From assembly GCF_030348825.1 (NCBI RefSeq), contig NZ_JAUCES010000005.1, positions 2,852,001 to 2,916,000 of the forward strand: a stretch of DNA of 64,000 nt, read 5' to 3'. The notes under the pieces are model-generated. The model was not told the DNA's origin, did no database searches, and saw only the letters and a list, made by a program, of their open reading frames with translations. Positions 33,851 through 43,188 of this stretch are shown piece after piece; position 1 is the first letter of the stretch, and every line of letters begins with the position of its first letter. A program made the translations under genes and the position numbers. Source of the DNA: Fictibacillus sp. b24 (lineage in GTDB: Bacteria > Bacillota > Bacilli > Bacillales > Fictibacillaceae).

Positions 33851-34975
33851 ATGAGAATAGGTGTGAACTTGTTATCACTTACCAATGACAGATTTGGCGG
33901 GGTTGAACAATATGTAACCAATCTTATTTCACAATTATTAACGATGGACAAGAATATAAAGTTATTCTTATTTCTTACAAGACCATGCAGAGACCTGTTT
34001 CCTGATTATCAGGATCGATTAAAAAAATTGATGATAAAAGAATACAAAGTTCATGACTCTATTTATCCATTAATTGCTGAGTGTCAACTCGATCTTTGGT
34101 TTTCACCTATACACAAATCGTACATTCCAAACGTACCTGTTCCTTCAATAGCAACTATTCATGATGTTCTGCATACCGCCTATCCACAATTTGTTCACGG
34201 TGGGCTCATTGATAACAATCGTTATTATCAACATTTTGCATCTTCATTCGATGCAGTTTTAACTGTTTCGGAGTTTTCAAGAAATGCTATTGCAAAGAAC
34301 CTTCACATCCCAAAGGAAAAAATTTATGCAGTATATCAAGATGCTCCAATGGTGTTCCGCAATTTCCCTACTGATGTTCTTAAAGAGAAAATAAAGAAAA
34401 AATACTCACTTGAAGAAGGATACGCGATCTACCCTTCCAGCTATAATCCACATAAAAATCACATCAGCCTGCTTAAAGCACTTGTTGTTCTCAGAGATAC
34501 CTTTAAAAAGCGTATACCTCTAGTTCTTACGGGATATGCATCTAGCGATAACCGTGTTTATCAATCTGTACTAGACTTCCTGCAAGAAAATGAACTGAAA
34601 GGGCAAGTAAATATCTTAGGTTACGTCCCACCAGAGGATATGCCCTCTCTTTATTCCAACGCATCGTTCATGATCTTCCCCTCTCTTTATGAAGGTTTCG
34701 GTATTCCTTTAGTGGAAGCGATGAAAGCACAGTGTCCTATTGTTTGTTCCGATAGAGGAAGTATTCCAGAAATAGCAGGTCATGCAGCCATCCATTTTAA
34801 TCCAGAGGATCCTGAAGATATTGCTTTAAAAGTGTTGAAAATTTTAGGTCCAGAGATCAGAAAAAAAATGATTATTCAAGGAATCGAGCGCTCAAAGATT
34901 TTTTCGTGGGAAAACTGTGCAAAAGAGACACTGAATGTTTTTCAGCGTGTTGTGAAAAGGAATGAAAAACGATGA
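33851..34975 (+). CDS. Family 4 glycosyltransferase
   Basis: 374 residues, GT-B fold retaining transferase (GT4). The N-terminal domain starts IGVNLLSLTNDRFGGVEQYV, with the glycine loop; the C-terminal nucleotide-sugar site is PSLYEGFGIPLVEAMKAQCP with the EX7E motif, and SDRGSIPEIAGHAAIHFNPE follows. GAGGAGG precedes ATG 33851. Its stop overlaps the next gene's start (ATGA), so the two are translationally coupled. It acts at the cytoplasmic face on a sugar nucleotide; GDP-mannose is a candidate since manC is in the cluster. Confidence 0.9.
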   Translation: MRIGVNLLSLTNDRFGGVEQYVTNLISQLLTMDKNIKLFLFLTRPCRDLFPDYQDRLKKLMIKEYKVHDSIYPLIAECQLDLWFSPIHKSYIPNVPVPSIATIHDVLHTAYPQFVHGGLIDNNRYYQHFASSFDAVLTVSEFSRNAIAKNLHIPKEKIYAVYQDAPMVFRNFPTDVLKEKIKKKYSLEEGYAIYPSSYNPHKNHISLLKALVVLRDTFKKRIPLVLTGYASSDNRVYQSVLDFLQENELKGQVNILGYVPPEDMPSLYSNASFMIFPSLYEGFGIPLVEAMKAQCPIVCSDRGSIPEIAGHAAIHFNPEDPEDIALKVLKILGPEIRKKMIIQGIERSKIFSWENCAKETLNVFQRVVKRNEKR

Positions 34976-36144
34976 AAAGACTTTTGGTTTTAAATCATTT
35001 TCCAACTGTCATACCTCCGACGAGCGGCGGCACACTAAGGTATTTTCACATTTATGAAGAACTCAGCAAACATTTTGATATTACACTTCTTTCACAAACA
35101 TTTGGCCACAAGCAGGGGGTTTTTCAGCATTCTCCCACTTTTAGAGAATATAAAGTCCCTAAAGACCCTTACTACAATAAGGTTGTCCAAAAGCTACAAC
35201 ATAACGAATTAACGTATGAATTTGCAATGATTATACAAACCGAACTTTCAAAATACCCCACTTTGTTCAAAAAGCATTTTGATACACTTTATCCTTCAAG
35301 TCATTTAATTGTTCATGAGTCACCATTTTTATTAGGCGTTGATTCGTATATCGGAAAAGACCATAAGCCAAGGATGTATAACAGCCACAATCACGAATAT
35401 AGGCTAGCTGAACAAATTTGGAAAAATGAGAATGCACGAAACTATCTACCTACCCTTTTCGACCTTGAAAAGAAATTGGTTACGGGTGCCGAACTTGTTT
35501 TCTCAACTTCTGAAAACGAAAAAAATCATTTCACTAAGATGTATCAAGCCAACCCTGCCAAAGTTAAAATCGCTCCTAATGGGATAAATCCTTATGAATG
35601 GCTTCCGAGAAAAGAAGAGTTTAATAAAAAACCTGTTGCATTCTTTATTGGAGCAGATTATCCGCCAAACATTGAATCTGTAGATTTTATCGTGCATCAC
35701 CTTGCTGAAAGGTGTACTCAAATTAACTTTGTCATTGCTGGAGGATGCTGTGCTCCTTTTTCAAACTCAACTGCCAAACCTAACATAAAACTTTTAGGAA
35801 GAGTTCGGCACAAACAGAAAATAAAACTCTTTTCAGAGTCTGATATAGCGATTAATCCCATGTTTACAGGAGCTGGCGTAAACTTAAAGACATTAGAGTA
35901 CTTATCTGCAGGAATACCTCTATTCTCTACTCTTTGCGGTGTGCGAGGTTTAAATCTGACTAACATGAAACACTATATTCATACAGAAAGAGAAGACTTT
36001 GCTTATAAACTGAATCGTTATCCAAATGATCCAAACTTCTTAAAAAAAGTGGCTGCACAAGGACAGCACTATATTAACAGAAATTATTCTTGGAACAGCA
36101 TTGTCCAAAATATGAAGACCGAAATTGATAAGCTCATAAATTAG
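34972..36144 (+). CDS. GT4-like glycosyltransferase, second of a coupled pair
   Basis: 390 residues, GT-B type. The N-terminus VIPPTSGGTLRYFHIYEELS is a glycosyltransferase start with the glycine-rich loop; the middle GADYPPNIESVDFIVHHLAE and the C-terminal GAGVNLKTLEYLSAGIPLFS-like segment (TGAGVNLKTLEYLSAGIPLF) give the nucleotide-sugar domain. Coupled by a 4-nt overlap to the GT upstream. It ends 4 nt inside the opposite-strand GT gene at 36141, a convergent overlap. Substrates unknown. Confidence 0.85.
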   Translation: MKRLLVLNHFPTVIPPTSGGTLRYFHIYEELSKHFDITLLSQTFGHKQGVFQHSPTFREYKVPKDPYYNKVVQKLQHNELTYEFAMIIQTELSKYPTLFKKHFDTLYPSSHLIVHESPFLLGVDSYIGKDHKPRMYNSHNHEYRLAEQIWKNENARNYLPTLFDLEKKLVTGAELVFSTSENEKNHFTKMYQANPAKVKIAPNGINPYEWLPRKEEFNKKPVAFFIGADYPPNIESVDFIVHHLAERCTQINFVIAGGCCAPFSNSTAKPNIKLLGRVRHKQKIKLFSESDIAINPMFTGAGVNLKTLEYLSAGIPLFSTLCGVRGLNLTNMKHYIHTEREDFAYKLNRYPNDPNFLKKVAAQGQHYINRNYSWNSIVQNMKTEIDKLIN

Positions 36145-37289
36145 GAACCTATTATCTTCTCAACCATTTGTTTTAGTGAGATGCCTGCTCGATCCCATGT
36201 CATGTGTTGCATATCTCTCCTGCCTTGTCTTCCTTTTTGTCTGCAAAGATCGGGGTTTTCATAGGCGAATCTCATTTGCTTTTTAATATGATCAACATTT
36301 GCTTCAGCCCAAAGCTGTCCGTCTTCTGCAAATTCTCTGTAGATGGTGGAGATGGCGTGATCACTATTCATGCTGGTGGAAGGATTCATTAGCTCGTAGT
36401 CAATTAAAAACGAGTTGTGTTTGTTTAAGAAATCCATCTGTCCGCCCCACCCAGTTGCAATAACAGGTATGCCGCTTGATAATGCTTCAATAAAAGGCAA
36501 TCCTACACCTTCCCCTCTTGTTGGGAGGACAAACGCATTTGCTGCGGTGTAAATTCCTTTTAGTTCAGTCTCGCTGCATATTCCCGTCATTATATAAATG
36601 GGTGCAGTATCACCAAGCCCCAATTTCCTTTTATAGTTCGTAATGGCTGTTCTTATTTTTTTACGTGAACTGCCATATGTTTTGATCACTAGCAGTACAC
36701 GGTCGTTCGCTGTGAACTCTTCCCAATAAGCACGGAGTAAACTTTCAGGATTCTTTCGATGCTGAAAATCAAAGATGGATACAAAAACAAATTTGTTTTC
36801 TGCTTCATTCAGCGTAATTCTATTATTGTCTGGGTTAAACATCTTGGTGTCCGCTCCATGCGGCACCAGGAATATCGGAATACGAACACCGCTGTTCTTC
36901 AGAGCATGTACATTATGCGTACATGGAACAGAAATGGCATCAAATGTGGAGAGGATAGGCAGCCACGTATCAGGTATCCGAGTGGTTTCCCAAACGGTAT
37001 TAAGAATGCAGAAGTCAAATTCCTTTTTTTCTTTTTTACAAATAACTGCTGGTGGAGAATGATAGATTAATATTTTTTGTTTTTGGTTTGAAATTGGTTT
37101 ATCAATGAGTTGCTGCAGCCTTTTCTTTTTCTTTTCATCTTGCATGTTATAAGGAAAATTCCAAGTATAGGTTTCAATTTTTACATCGATTCCCTGCCTG
37201 TCTAAAGCGAGGGCATATTCTCTGCTTGCCGTTCCATAACCTGTGGCATCCAGCACTGGTCCTCTCCACACCACTTGATAGCTTTTCAT
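36141..37289 (-). CDS. Family 4 glycosyltransferase
   Basis: 382 residues, GT-B fold. The start SYQVVWRGPVLDATGYGTAS contains the Gly-rich acceptor loop; the donor site is AFVLPTRGEGVGLPFIEALS with the EX7E motif, and GIPVIATGWGGQMDFLNKHN follows. AAGGAG precedes ATG 37289. First strand-minus member of a run with a GT2 and manC (all minus). It overlaps the convergent GT by 4 nt at the 3' ends. Related to transferases that act with polysaccharide or S-layer/spore glycan clusters. Confidence 0.88.
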   Translation of the reverse strand: MKSYQVVWRGPVLDATGYGTASREYALALDRQGIDVKIETYTWNFPYNMQDEKKKKRLQQLIDKPISNQKQKILIYHSPPAVICKKEKKEFDFCILNTVWETTRIPDTWLPILSTFDAISVPCTHNVHALKNSGVRIPIFLVPHGADTKMFNPDNNRITLNEAENKFVFVSIFDFQHRKNPESLLRAYWEEFTANDRVLLVIKTYGSSRKKIRTAITNYKRKLGLGDTAPIYIMTGICSETELKGIYTAANAFVLPTRGEGVGLPFIEALSSGIPVIATGWGGQMDFLNKHNSFLIDYELMNPSTSMNSDHAISTIYREFAEDGQLWAEANVDHIKKQMRFAYENPDLCRQKGRQGRRDMQHMTWDRAGISLKQMVEKIIGS

Positions 37290-37322
37290 CGCAATCTCCT
37301 TTTTAGTAGATTCGTTTACTTG

Positions 37323-38009
37323 TTATTCGTGAATGATGGACTTGTAATCTTCTGTAAAGCAAACGCTTGATGATTTTCTTTTGAGTGCGGTATTGCTGAC
37401 ATTCCAGGTGTGATGATTTGAATTTGAAGAACGTAAACATACATAATGTCTTTTGTCCCCAGAATACAATTTAAGATCTTTATTCACACACTGATTCAAA
37501 AAAACTGTATCTTCGCCAAGGTTTAATTTGGGAAACTCGATACTCTCGCATATCTTTTTATGAAAAAAAAGAGTTGCTCCTTTCAAGCCTTGTCTAACGA
37601 ACATGTTCTCCCGATCCGGATTGTTTACAACGAGTAGCTTTTCATTTTCGAAATACATATAAACTGTTCTTTTTCCGACAACATCAGCTTTTGTCTCATG
37701 CAATGTTTCCATGGCGTGATTGAGGTAAAGCGGAGCATAATAATCATCATCATCAAATTTTGCCACGTAATCATACTTTGCTTTTTGAATGGCTGCATTT
37801 AAGCATTCACCTAATGTGTGAGATTCAGGCAGCTGATAGACTGAGACATGTTTGTAGGATTCTGCTTCCTTTTTCCATTTATTTATATTTAAATGATCTT
37901 TGTTTAAAATAATGATAAGTTCTTTTTCACTCCACTTTTGATTGCTATAGTTTTGAAACACATTGTCCATAAATTGTGGTCTCATCGTGCAGCATATCAC
38001 TGAAATCAT
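37323..38009 (-). CDS. Family 2 glycosyltransferase
   Basis: 228 residues, GT-A fold. ISVICCTMRPQFMDNVFQNY is the N-terminal nucleotide strand; the DxD metal motif lies in VAKFDDDDYYAPLYLNHAME; an acceptor part GLKGATLFFHKKICESIEFP follows. ATG 38009 is chosen with GGCGGG upstream (a TTG two codons earlier also possible). It follows manC by 12 nt on the same strand. Inverting transferase; the short length suggests no membrane segment. Confidence 0.88.
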   Translation of the reverse strand: MISVICCTMRPQFMDNVFQNYSNQKWSEKELIIILNKDHLNINKWKKEAESYKHVSVYQLPESHTLGECLNAAIQKAKYDYVAKFDDDDYYAPLYLNHAMETLHETKADVVGKRTVYMYFENEKLLVVNNPDRENMFVRQGLKGATLFFHKKICESIEFPKLNLGEDTVFLNQCVNKDLKLYSGDKRHYVCLRSSNSNHHTWNVSNTALKRKSSSVCFTEDYKSIIHE

Positions 38010-38021
38010 AAACAACCCGCC

Positions 38022-39383
38022 TTAATTACAGAGTTGTACTGCCTCTTCCCATGAATAAGTAATTCGTGTAATGTCCTCTTCGGATAGCAAGGAACCGAGT
38101 TGAACTTCTATGATTTGTAGAGGTGTAACAGCCTTAACAGCATGTTTGGAACCTTGAGCAATTTGAAGAACATCCCCAGCTTTGATGGTAGTTAATTGAT
38201 CATTGAATATAAATTCCCCTGTACCAGAAACGATTGTCCAAATCTCTTGTCTTTCCTTGTGCCATTGATAGCTTATGTTGCAGCCTGGGAGGATGTTTAT
38301 CATTTTCGTTAAAGACTGTTTGCCTTCATTCGTTATCGACTTTTCTAAAACTCTATAATTTCCCCACCGTTTTTCCACATAACGTGGAGGTTCATCAGTT
38401 ATGAACTTCTTAATATCAGAACTTCGAGTTTTATTTGCAACGAGAATTCCATCAGGTCCTGCTACGATCATACTATCTGATATACCGATCACATAGATGG
38501 GTTGATGCAGCTCGTTAATAATATGTGTATTTACCGAGTCTTGCGATAGTTTGCATGGACCTATTTCATGTGACTTCATATGTTTACTTAATGCACCCCA
38601 TGTTCCAATATCATCCCATAGTCCTTGATAAGGAATAACTATTGAACGCTTGCTTTGTTGTGCGACCATTTGATCAAAACTTACATCAGGCAGTTCACGA
38701 TAAATCTTTAGCATTTGGTCGTAGTCTGTAGGAAAACTTAGATGTTTTAAAAATTGAATCATATACCTGATTGAAAAAACATAGACCCCGCAATTCCACA
38801 AGGCATTCTTTTTAATCAGTTGTAACGCTATATTGGTACTTGGCTTTTCAATAAAATGACTAATTTGATAATTGTCATCCGTCTTATTCGTATTACTATC
38901 AGGAACAATATAACCGAATTGATCAGAAGGAAATTGTGGCTCTACACCTAAATGTGCAAGGTCAGCTTTTGATTTCTGGAGAATATGAGGTATTTTTTTT
39001 AACAAATGATAAAAAGATACTTCTGCAAAAGTATCAACAGGCAGTACACAAACCAATTCTTCAACATTGGTTTTCGGCTGTGAGTTAAAAGAAGTGACTG
39101 CTAGTGAGATTGCAGAAAACGTCCCTTTTTGTACAGGTTCAATAATTAGCGGCACCTTATTTTCAAGCTGATTATAAATCATATCCACTTGATCTTGACA
39201 CGTAATAATAGAAGTAGACGAAAGAAGGCCAACAGAATCCAAGTGTCTGCATACTCTTTGGAGCATGGATTCATATTTGTTGTTCTTTGTACTTAAGAGT
39301 TTCAGAAACTGCTTGGATCTGATCTGATTCGATAATGGCCATAGTCTTCTTCCAGAACCGCCAGATAACAGAAGAATTTTCAT
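38022..39383 (-). CDS. manC: Mannose-1-phosphate guanylyltransferase / mannose-6-phosphate isomerase (type II)
   Basis: 453 residues. The N-terminal domain (about 1-270) is a GDP-mannose pyrophosphorylase: LLLSGGSGRRLWPLSNQIRS with the pyrophosphorylase signature and HFIEKPSTNIALQLIKKNAL for the sugar site. The C-terminal 110 residues form a cupin (NISYQWHKERQEIWTIVSGT), as in bifunctional ManC/AlgA enzymes with isomerase activity. It would supply GDP-mannose to the glycosyltransferases beside it. GGAGGAG precedes ATG 39383. Middle region (KHMKSHEIGPCKLSQDSVNT) shows the linker. Bifunctionality is inferred from length and cupin. Confidence 0.88.
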   Translation of the reverse strand: MKILLLSGGSGRRLWPLSNQIRSKQFLKLLSTKNNKYESMLQRVCRHLDSVGLLSSTSIITCQDQVDMIYNQLENKVPLIIEPVQKGTFSAISLAVTSFNSQPKTNVEELVCVLPVDTFAEVSFYHLLKKIPHILQKSKADLAHLGVEPQFPSDQFGYIVPDSNTNKTDDNYQISHFIEKPSTNIALQLIKKNALWNCGVYVFSIRYMIQFLKHLSFPTDYDQMLKIYRELPDVSFDQMVAQQSKRSIVIPYQGLWDDIGTWGALSKHMKSHEIGPCKLSQDSVNTHIINELHQPIYVIGISDSMIVAGPDGILVANKTRSSDIKKFITDEPPRYVEKRWGNYRVLEKSITNEGKQSLTKMINILPGCNISYQWHKERQEIWTIVSGTGEFIFNDQLTTIKAGDVLQIAQGSKHAVKAVTPLQIIEVQLGSLLSEEDITRITYSWEEAVQLCN

Positions 39384-39605
39384 ACGTCTCCTCCGCACAC
39401 TATATAATAATCAGGCCTTTGATATTCTATGAAGGTTTGAATGTTGATATGCAGTATCCACTTATCCTCCAATCGTTGTCCTCCCTAGAAATCTAAACAA
39501 GGTTGCCTGCTATTGAATACCATATTTTAAAAATAAATTTACCTAAGCAGAGCTGCTTTTTTATTATAAAATGGAAATATCAAACAAGTGAGGGGTTGAA
39601 AAACC

Positions 39606-40537
39606 GTGAACGTTGTCATTTTGGATGATTGGGAAAAAAGCTTTGCATCAAATCCTGAGATTGAACGCTTGCAGAAGCACTTTGCCGTTAAAATCTATCA
39701 CGACAAACCAGCACAGGATGAACTAATTAACCGCATTAAACACGCAGACATCATCATACCGATCAGAGAGCGTACTGTGTTTTCAAAAGAGGTGTTGCAG
39801 CAGCTTATAAATATTAAACTGATTGCTCAGACAGGTTCAGGGCTTGCTCACATCGATATGACTGAAGCCAATAAGCTTAACATTCCTGTCGCTACAACTC
39901 CAGGAGGTTCTGCAGCAGTTGTTGAACTGATCTTCGGCATGATGATTGCATACGCTCGTAATCTATTACACTTGGATCAAGAGCTGAAAAAAGGCAATTG
40001 GGTGGAGTCGGTTGGGGGAGGTTTGGAAAACAAAACGGTGGGCATTATCGGACTCGGCAAAATCGGTTCAGGTGTCGCGAAAATGGCTAAAGCATTTAAC
40101 ATGAACGTTGTGGCTTGGGGACCTCGGCTAACAGAAGAACGCGCTCATGCTCATGACGTATTGCCGTGAGACTCGTACCAGCCACAAAAAATCTGCTTAC
40201 GGAGAAACATTTCAGAATCATGCGTAATGATGCTTTCCTTATCAATACATCAAGAGGTGAAGTGGTTGATGAAGAGGCACTCGTAAAAGCGTTAAGTGAA
40301 AAGTGGATTTCAGGAGCCGGATTGGACGTATTTTCAGAAGAACCCCTCCGCCCCGACCATCCTTTCCTTCAGCTTCAAAATGTGATTCTCAGTCCGCACA
40401 TCGGATGGAAAACAGACAATATGTTTAACAAGTTCTTATCAACGAGTGTGGATAACATACTCTCTTTTATTATCGATGGAAATCCACAGCTAATTGCAAA
40501 TAAAGAGGTTCTAGAAAGCAAAAAGCCCCCCGTTTAA
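39606..40537 (+). pseudogene. D-2-hydroxyacid dehydrogenase, broken by an out-of-frame internal deletion
   Basis: Two open frames make one NAD-dependent D-isomer 2-hydroxyacid dehydrogenase. The first (39606-40169, GTG start) has the catalytic N-domain and the cofactor motif IIGLGKIGSGVAKMAKAFNM, then stops after HAHDVLP. The second (40166-40537) continues the fold with RLVPATKNLLTEKHFRIM and INTSRGEVVDEEALVKALSE, ending with the His motif LSPHIGWKT. Between them about 18-20 residues (the segment before the first active arginine region, ending SVH-like) are absent and the frame shifts. The gene is therefore a deletion pseudogene unless the sequence holds an error. It lies next to the AT-rich island at 40522. 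Confidence 0.75.
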
Positions 40538-40569
40538 CACTAAAGGGTTCCGTTTTCGGGTGCTTTCTT
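40522..40569 (+). repeat. Left copy of a 48-bp inverted pair
   Basis: Contains TAAAGGGTTCCGTTTT (16 nt identical to the reverse complement of the right copy) with AAAGCCC at its left end and GGTGCTTT at its right. The copy can also fold as a hairpin and may act as a terminator for the pseudogene. Confidence 0.75.
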
Positions 40570-40586
40570 AATAAATGACAAAAGAA

Positions 40587-40614
40587 TTGACGTATGAATT
40601 GGCATACGTCTTTT
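40587..40614. terminator. Hairpin with A and T runs
   Basis: Perfect arms GACGTATG / CATACGTC around six bases, T tail on the plus strand. Confidence 0.55.
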
Positions 40615-40913
40615 ACTTTATTTATCAAAGTTTCTGCGGAATTTATTTAACTTTGATATAGCAATTGACATCATTTTTTATGATGGACAATAAGTATTGT
40701 TCGAATAAAAAAGACAGCCCAAACTGCTGTCAATTTCAGTGCCGTTTTGAGTACCAATATTATTGATCCTTATTCAACTAACGGGGCAGTTTAGCCCAAT
40801 TAGGGTTGACAACAAAGTATTTAATAAATGGTGAATTTTCCTTTTTCATTTTCGAAGTTAGAAGTATAATAGCTATCTCAAATATTGTTTTTTTAATGAA
40901 TGGAGTGGGTTTG

Positions 40914-41465
40914 ATGATTATTAATCAAAAAGATTTTATTGTTAAAGGATTAAACTATACTATTAGAACTGCTTCTAAAAGTGATGCAAAAAACTTGTCT
41001 GAATTAAGATTACAGATTGACGGAGAAACCGAAAATATGGACAGAGAAAAGGGAGAGGACTTTATAGACCCAGCAGGATTTGAAAAAATAATAGAAACGG
41101 ATACGAACCACCCTAATAACTTATTTTTAGTTGCCGAATCGGATGGTAAGATAATTGGTTATTCAAGATGTGTAGGCTATGATTTAAAAAGATTCTTACA
41201 TAAAGCTGAATTTGGATTAGGTGTTCTGAAGGATTTCTGGGGTTATGGGATTGGAAAAAATCTTATGAAAGAAACAATTTCCTGGGCTGACTTTAACGGC
41301 ATTAAAAAAATGGTATTATATGGAGTTCTTGAAACAAACCAAAACGGCATTGATTTGTATAAAAGACTTGGTTTTGAAATAGAAGGGTTAATGAAAAAAG
41401 ATAGAATCCTTTCAGACGGAAAATACTATAATACTTATATGATGGCAAGATTTAATGAGTCTTAA
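40914..41465 (+). CDS. GNAT N-acetyltransferase in an AT-rich island
   Basis: 183 residues. RTASKSDAKNLSELRLQIDG is a RimI/RimJ-like N-terminal start; the acetyl-CoA loop is VLKDFWGYGIGKNLMKETIS (motif WGYGIG), followed by LYKRLGFEIEGLMKKDRILS, all in the YhhY-like pattern. GGAG precedes ATG 40914. The gene and its flanks are much more AT-rich than the neighbours and lie between the two inverted copies (40522, 41693), so it may have come in with them. The substrate is unknown. Confidence 0.85.
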   Translation: MIINQKDFIVKGLNYTIRTASKSDAKNLSELRLQIDGETENMDREKGEDFIDPAGFEKIIETDTNHPNNLFLVAESDGKIIGYSRCVGYDLKRFLHKAEFGLGVLKDFWGYGIGKNLMKETISWADFNGIKKMVLYGVLETNQNGIDLYKRLGFEIEGLMKKDRILSDGKYYNTYMMARFNES

Positions 41466-41606
41466 GAGGAAAAGAAGATGTAAAAAAAGAAGAGATATAA
41501 TTTTTTAATGGTGGGGCGTTGAACTAGGGGATTAACGGCTTTTTTGTTGAAATTTTTTTAACAAAAAGGGGCTTTAGTTAAATAATGGTTTGGTATTCCT
41601 AATAAA

Positions 41607-41644
41607 GAAACTCGCCAATTACTTTGGCGAGTTTTGCTTTTTTA
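41607..41644 (+). terminator. Terminator downstream of the island GNAT gene
   Basis: Arms AAACTCGCCAA / TTGGCGAGTTT around four bases, then a T run. Some 140 nt beyond the GNAT stop. Confidence 0.8.
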
Positions 41645-41692
41645 TATACCAATAACGATGCCAAAGCGACTGTCATTTCAGTAAGTATTTTT

Positions 41693-41740
41693 AGAAAAGC
41701 ACCTCAAAACGGAACCCTTTACGTTTAACACGAGGGCTTT
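41693..41740 (-). repeat. Right copy of the 48-bp inverted pair
   Basis: On the minus strand it reads AAAGCCCTCGTG, then TAAAGGGTTCCGTTTT, then GAGGTGCTTTTCT. It lies 6 nt beyond the stop of the Nramp-like gene and may serve as its terminator. Confidence 0.75.
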
Positions 41741-41746
41741 ATACAT

Positions 41747-43048
41747 TTAAAACAGCTTTTGGAGTTCTGTTATTCCAAGATAAGCGAACATTAAGAGACA
41801 ACCAATTAACACAGCGTTTGTTACCAACTTGTTGCGGTATTCTTCTTCCACTTTTTTAGAGTTCAATAAAATAATAAGGGAGAGCGCTAGAAAAGGCATG
41901 AACAATGCGCCTAATACTCCGTAAATGATGATAAGCTGAACAGGTTTTCCCAAAAAGAAAATTAGCATAGGAGGGAATGTCAGCCAAGCCAGATAAGCAC
42001 GGTACGACTTATCTTTTTCCGTTACAGGTTTAACGTTATCTAAATCTGACTTTTTTGTCCGAATGGTCCTTAAGAAATCAGCAAACAAATAAGGTACCCC
42101 GTTCCAAACACCGAGAAGTGAAGTAAAGGCCGCTGACCAAAAAGCTACTAAGAAGAGCCATCGTAAAGGTGTTCCGAACTCTTGACCTAGCAGATCAGCT
42201 AGATTAAGGAGTCCTTGGTCCCCCTCAAGCTTCACATCGGTTCCGAATAAAAACTTAGCTCCAATTACAAGAGCAGCCATTGTGAAAATACCCGTAATGA
42301 CATAAGCCGCTTTAGTATCTAGTCTCATAATCGGAATAAATCCATTTCCTTTCCAGTTCTTTTCTCTAAGCCAATATCCATATGAGGCCATCGTAATCGT
42401 TCCACCAACTCCCCCAATCAATCCAAGAGCAAGCATGAGTGAACCGTCTGGCATTTGAGGGACAAATCCATCCGCAAACTCACCGATTGAAGGTAAAAAG
42501 AGCAATGATGTCCCAATAATCGTAATAAACATTACGCCGATCAAGACAGTCATAATTCGTTCAAAAAGTAAGTAACGGCCTGTCCACACTAGCGCAAAGC
42601 CTAATAATGAATGTACGATAGCCCACGCCCAAATCGGCATAATCGGAAGCATCGCATGCATGCCTAAACCGCATGTCATGGCTGCCGTCGCACCATATAT
42701 GTAACCCCATATAACGGAGTAAACACCGAAGTAACCAGTTGCCCATTTTCCGATTGAATGCCACCCTTGCAGGATGGTTTGTCCTGTTGCAAGGTACCAG
42801 CGGCCAACTCCTTCGTTCAAATAATATTTTAGAATAGATCCAAGTATGATTGCCCAAACAAACGTCATACCAAATGAAGTACCGATTACGATCGCTGTAA
42901 TCATATCTGCTGTCCCTACTCCAGTGGCAGCTACCACGAAACCTGGTCCGATCATTTTTAATTTTTGTCCGAGTGATTGCGGAGGTGACACGTTGTTACC
43001 TATTGATGCGTGTTTAAGTTCGTTGTTTAATTTCAGTTCATTGTTCAA
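41747..43048 (-). CDS. Nramp-like membrane carrier lacking the canonical metal-site motifs
   Basis: 433 residues with about 11 hydrophobic segments, of the Nramp (SLC11) superfamily. Start TTG 43048 with AGGAGG 8 nt before it; the first 20 residues contain the tandem LNNELK repeat. Helix 1 reads MIGPGFVVAATGVGTADMIT where MntH has GPG..DPGN, so the metal-binding Asp and Asn are replaced. Helix 6 reads GGTITMASYGYWLREKNWKG where MntH has MPHNLYLHS. Other parts (LRWLFLVAFWSAAFTSLLGV) look typical. The substrate therefore may not be Mn(II)/Fe(II). Monocistronic. Confidence 0.8.
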   Translation of the reverse strand: MNNELKLNNELKHASIGNNVSPPQSLGQKLKMIGPGFVVAATGVGTADMITAIVIGTSFGMTFVWAIILGSILKYYLNEGVGRWYLATGQTILQGWHSIGKWATGYFGVYSVIWGYIYGATAAMTCGLGMHAMLPIMPIWAWAIVHSLLGFALVWTGRYLLFERIMTVLIGVMFITIIGTSLLFLPSIGEFADGFVPQMPDGSLMLALGLIGGVGGTITMASYGYWLREKNWKGNGFIPIMRLDTKAAYVITGIFTMAALVIGAKFLFGTDVKLEGDQGLLNLADLLGQEFGTPLRWLFLVAFWSAAFTSLLGVWNGVPYLFADFLRTIRTKKSDLDNVKPVTEKDKSYRAYLAWLTFPPMLIFFLGKPVQLIIIYGVLGALFMPFLALSLIILLNSKKVEEEYRNKLVTNAVLIGCLLMFAYLGITELQKLF

Positions 43049-43154
43049 TTGCAGCTCCTCCTTATTCATTACATAAAACGCTTTCAAAATAACATTTGTC
43101 TATTATGTCATAGTTCAGAATATTTATTCAACTTTATTTATACCTATTAATCTC

Positions 43155-43188
43155 AAAAAGAGAGAGCAGCTTTAATAGCAGCCCTCTC
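43155..43188 (-). terminator. Terminator overlapping the nitroreductase stop
   Basis: GAGAGGGCTGC / GCTGCTCTC arms, T5 on the minus side. Confidence 0.75.
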
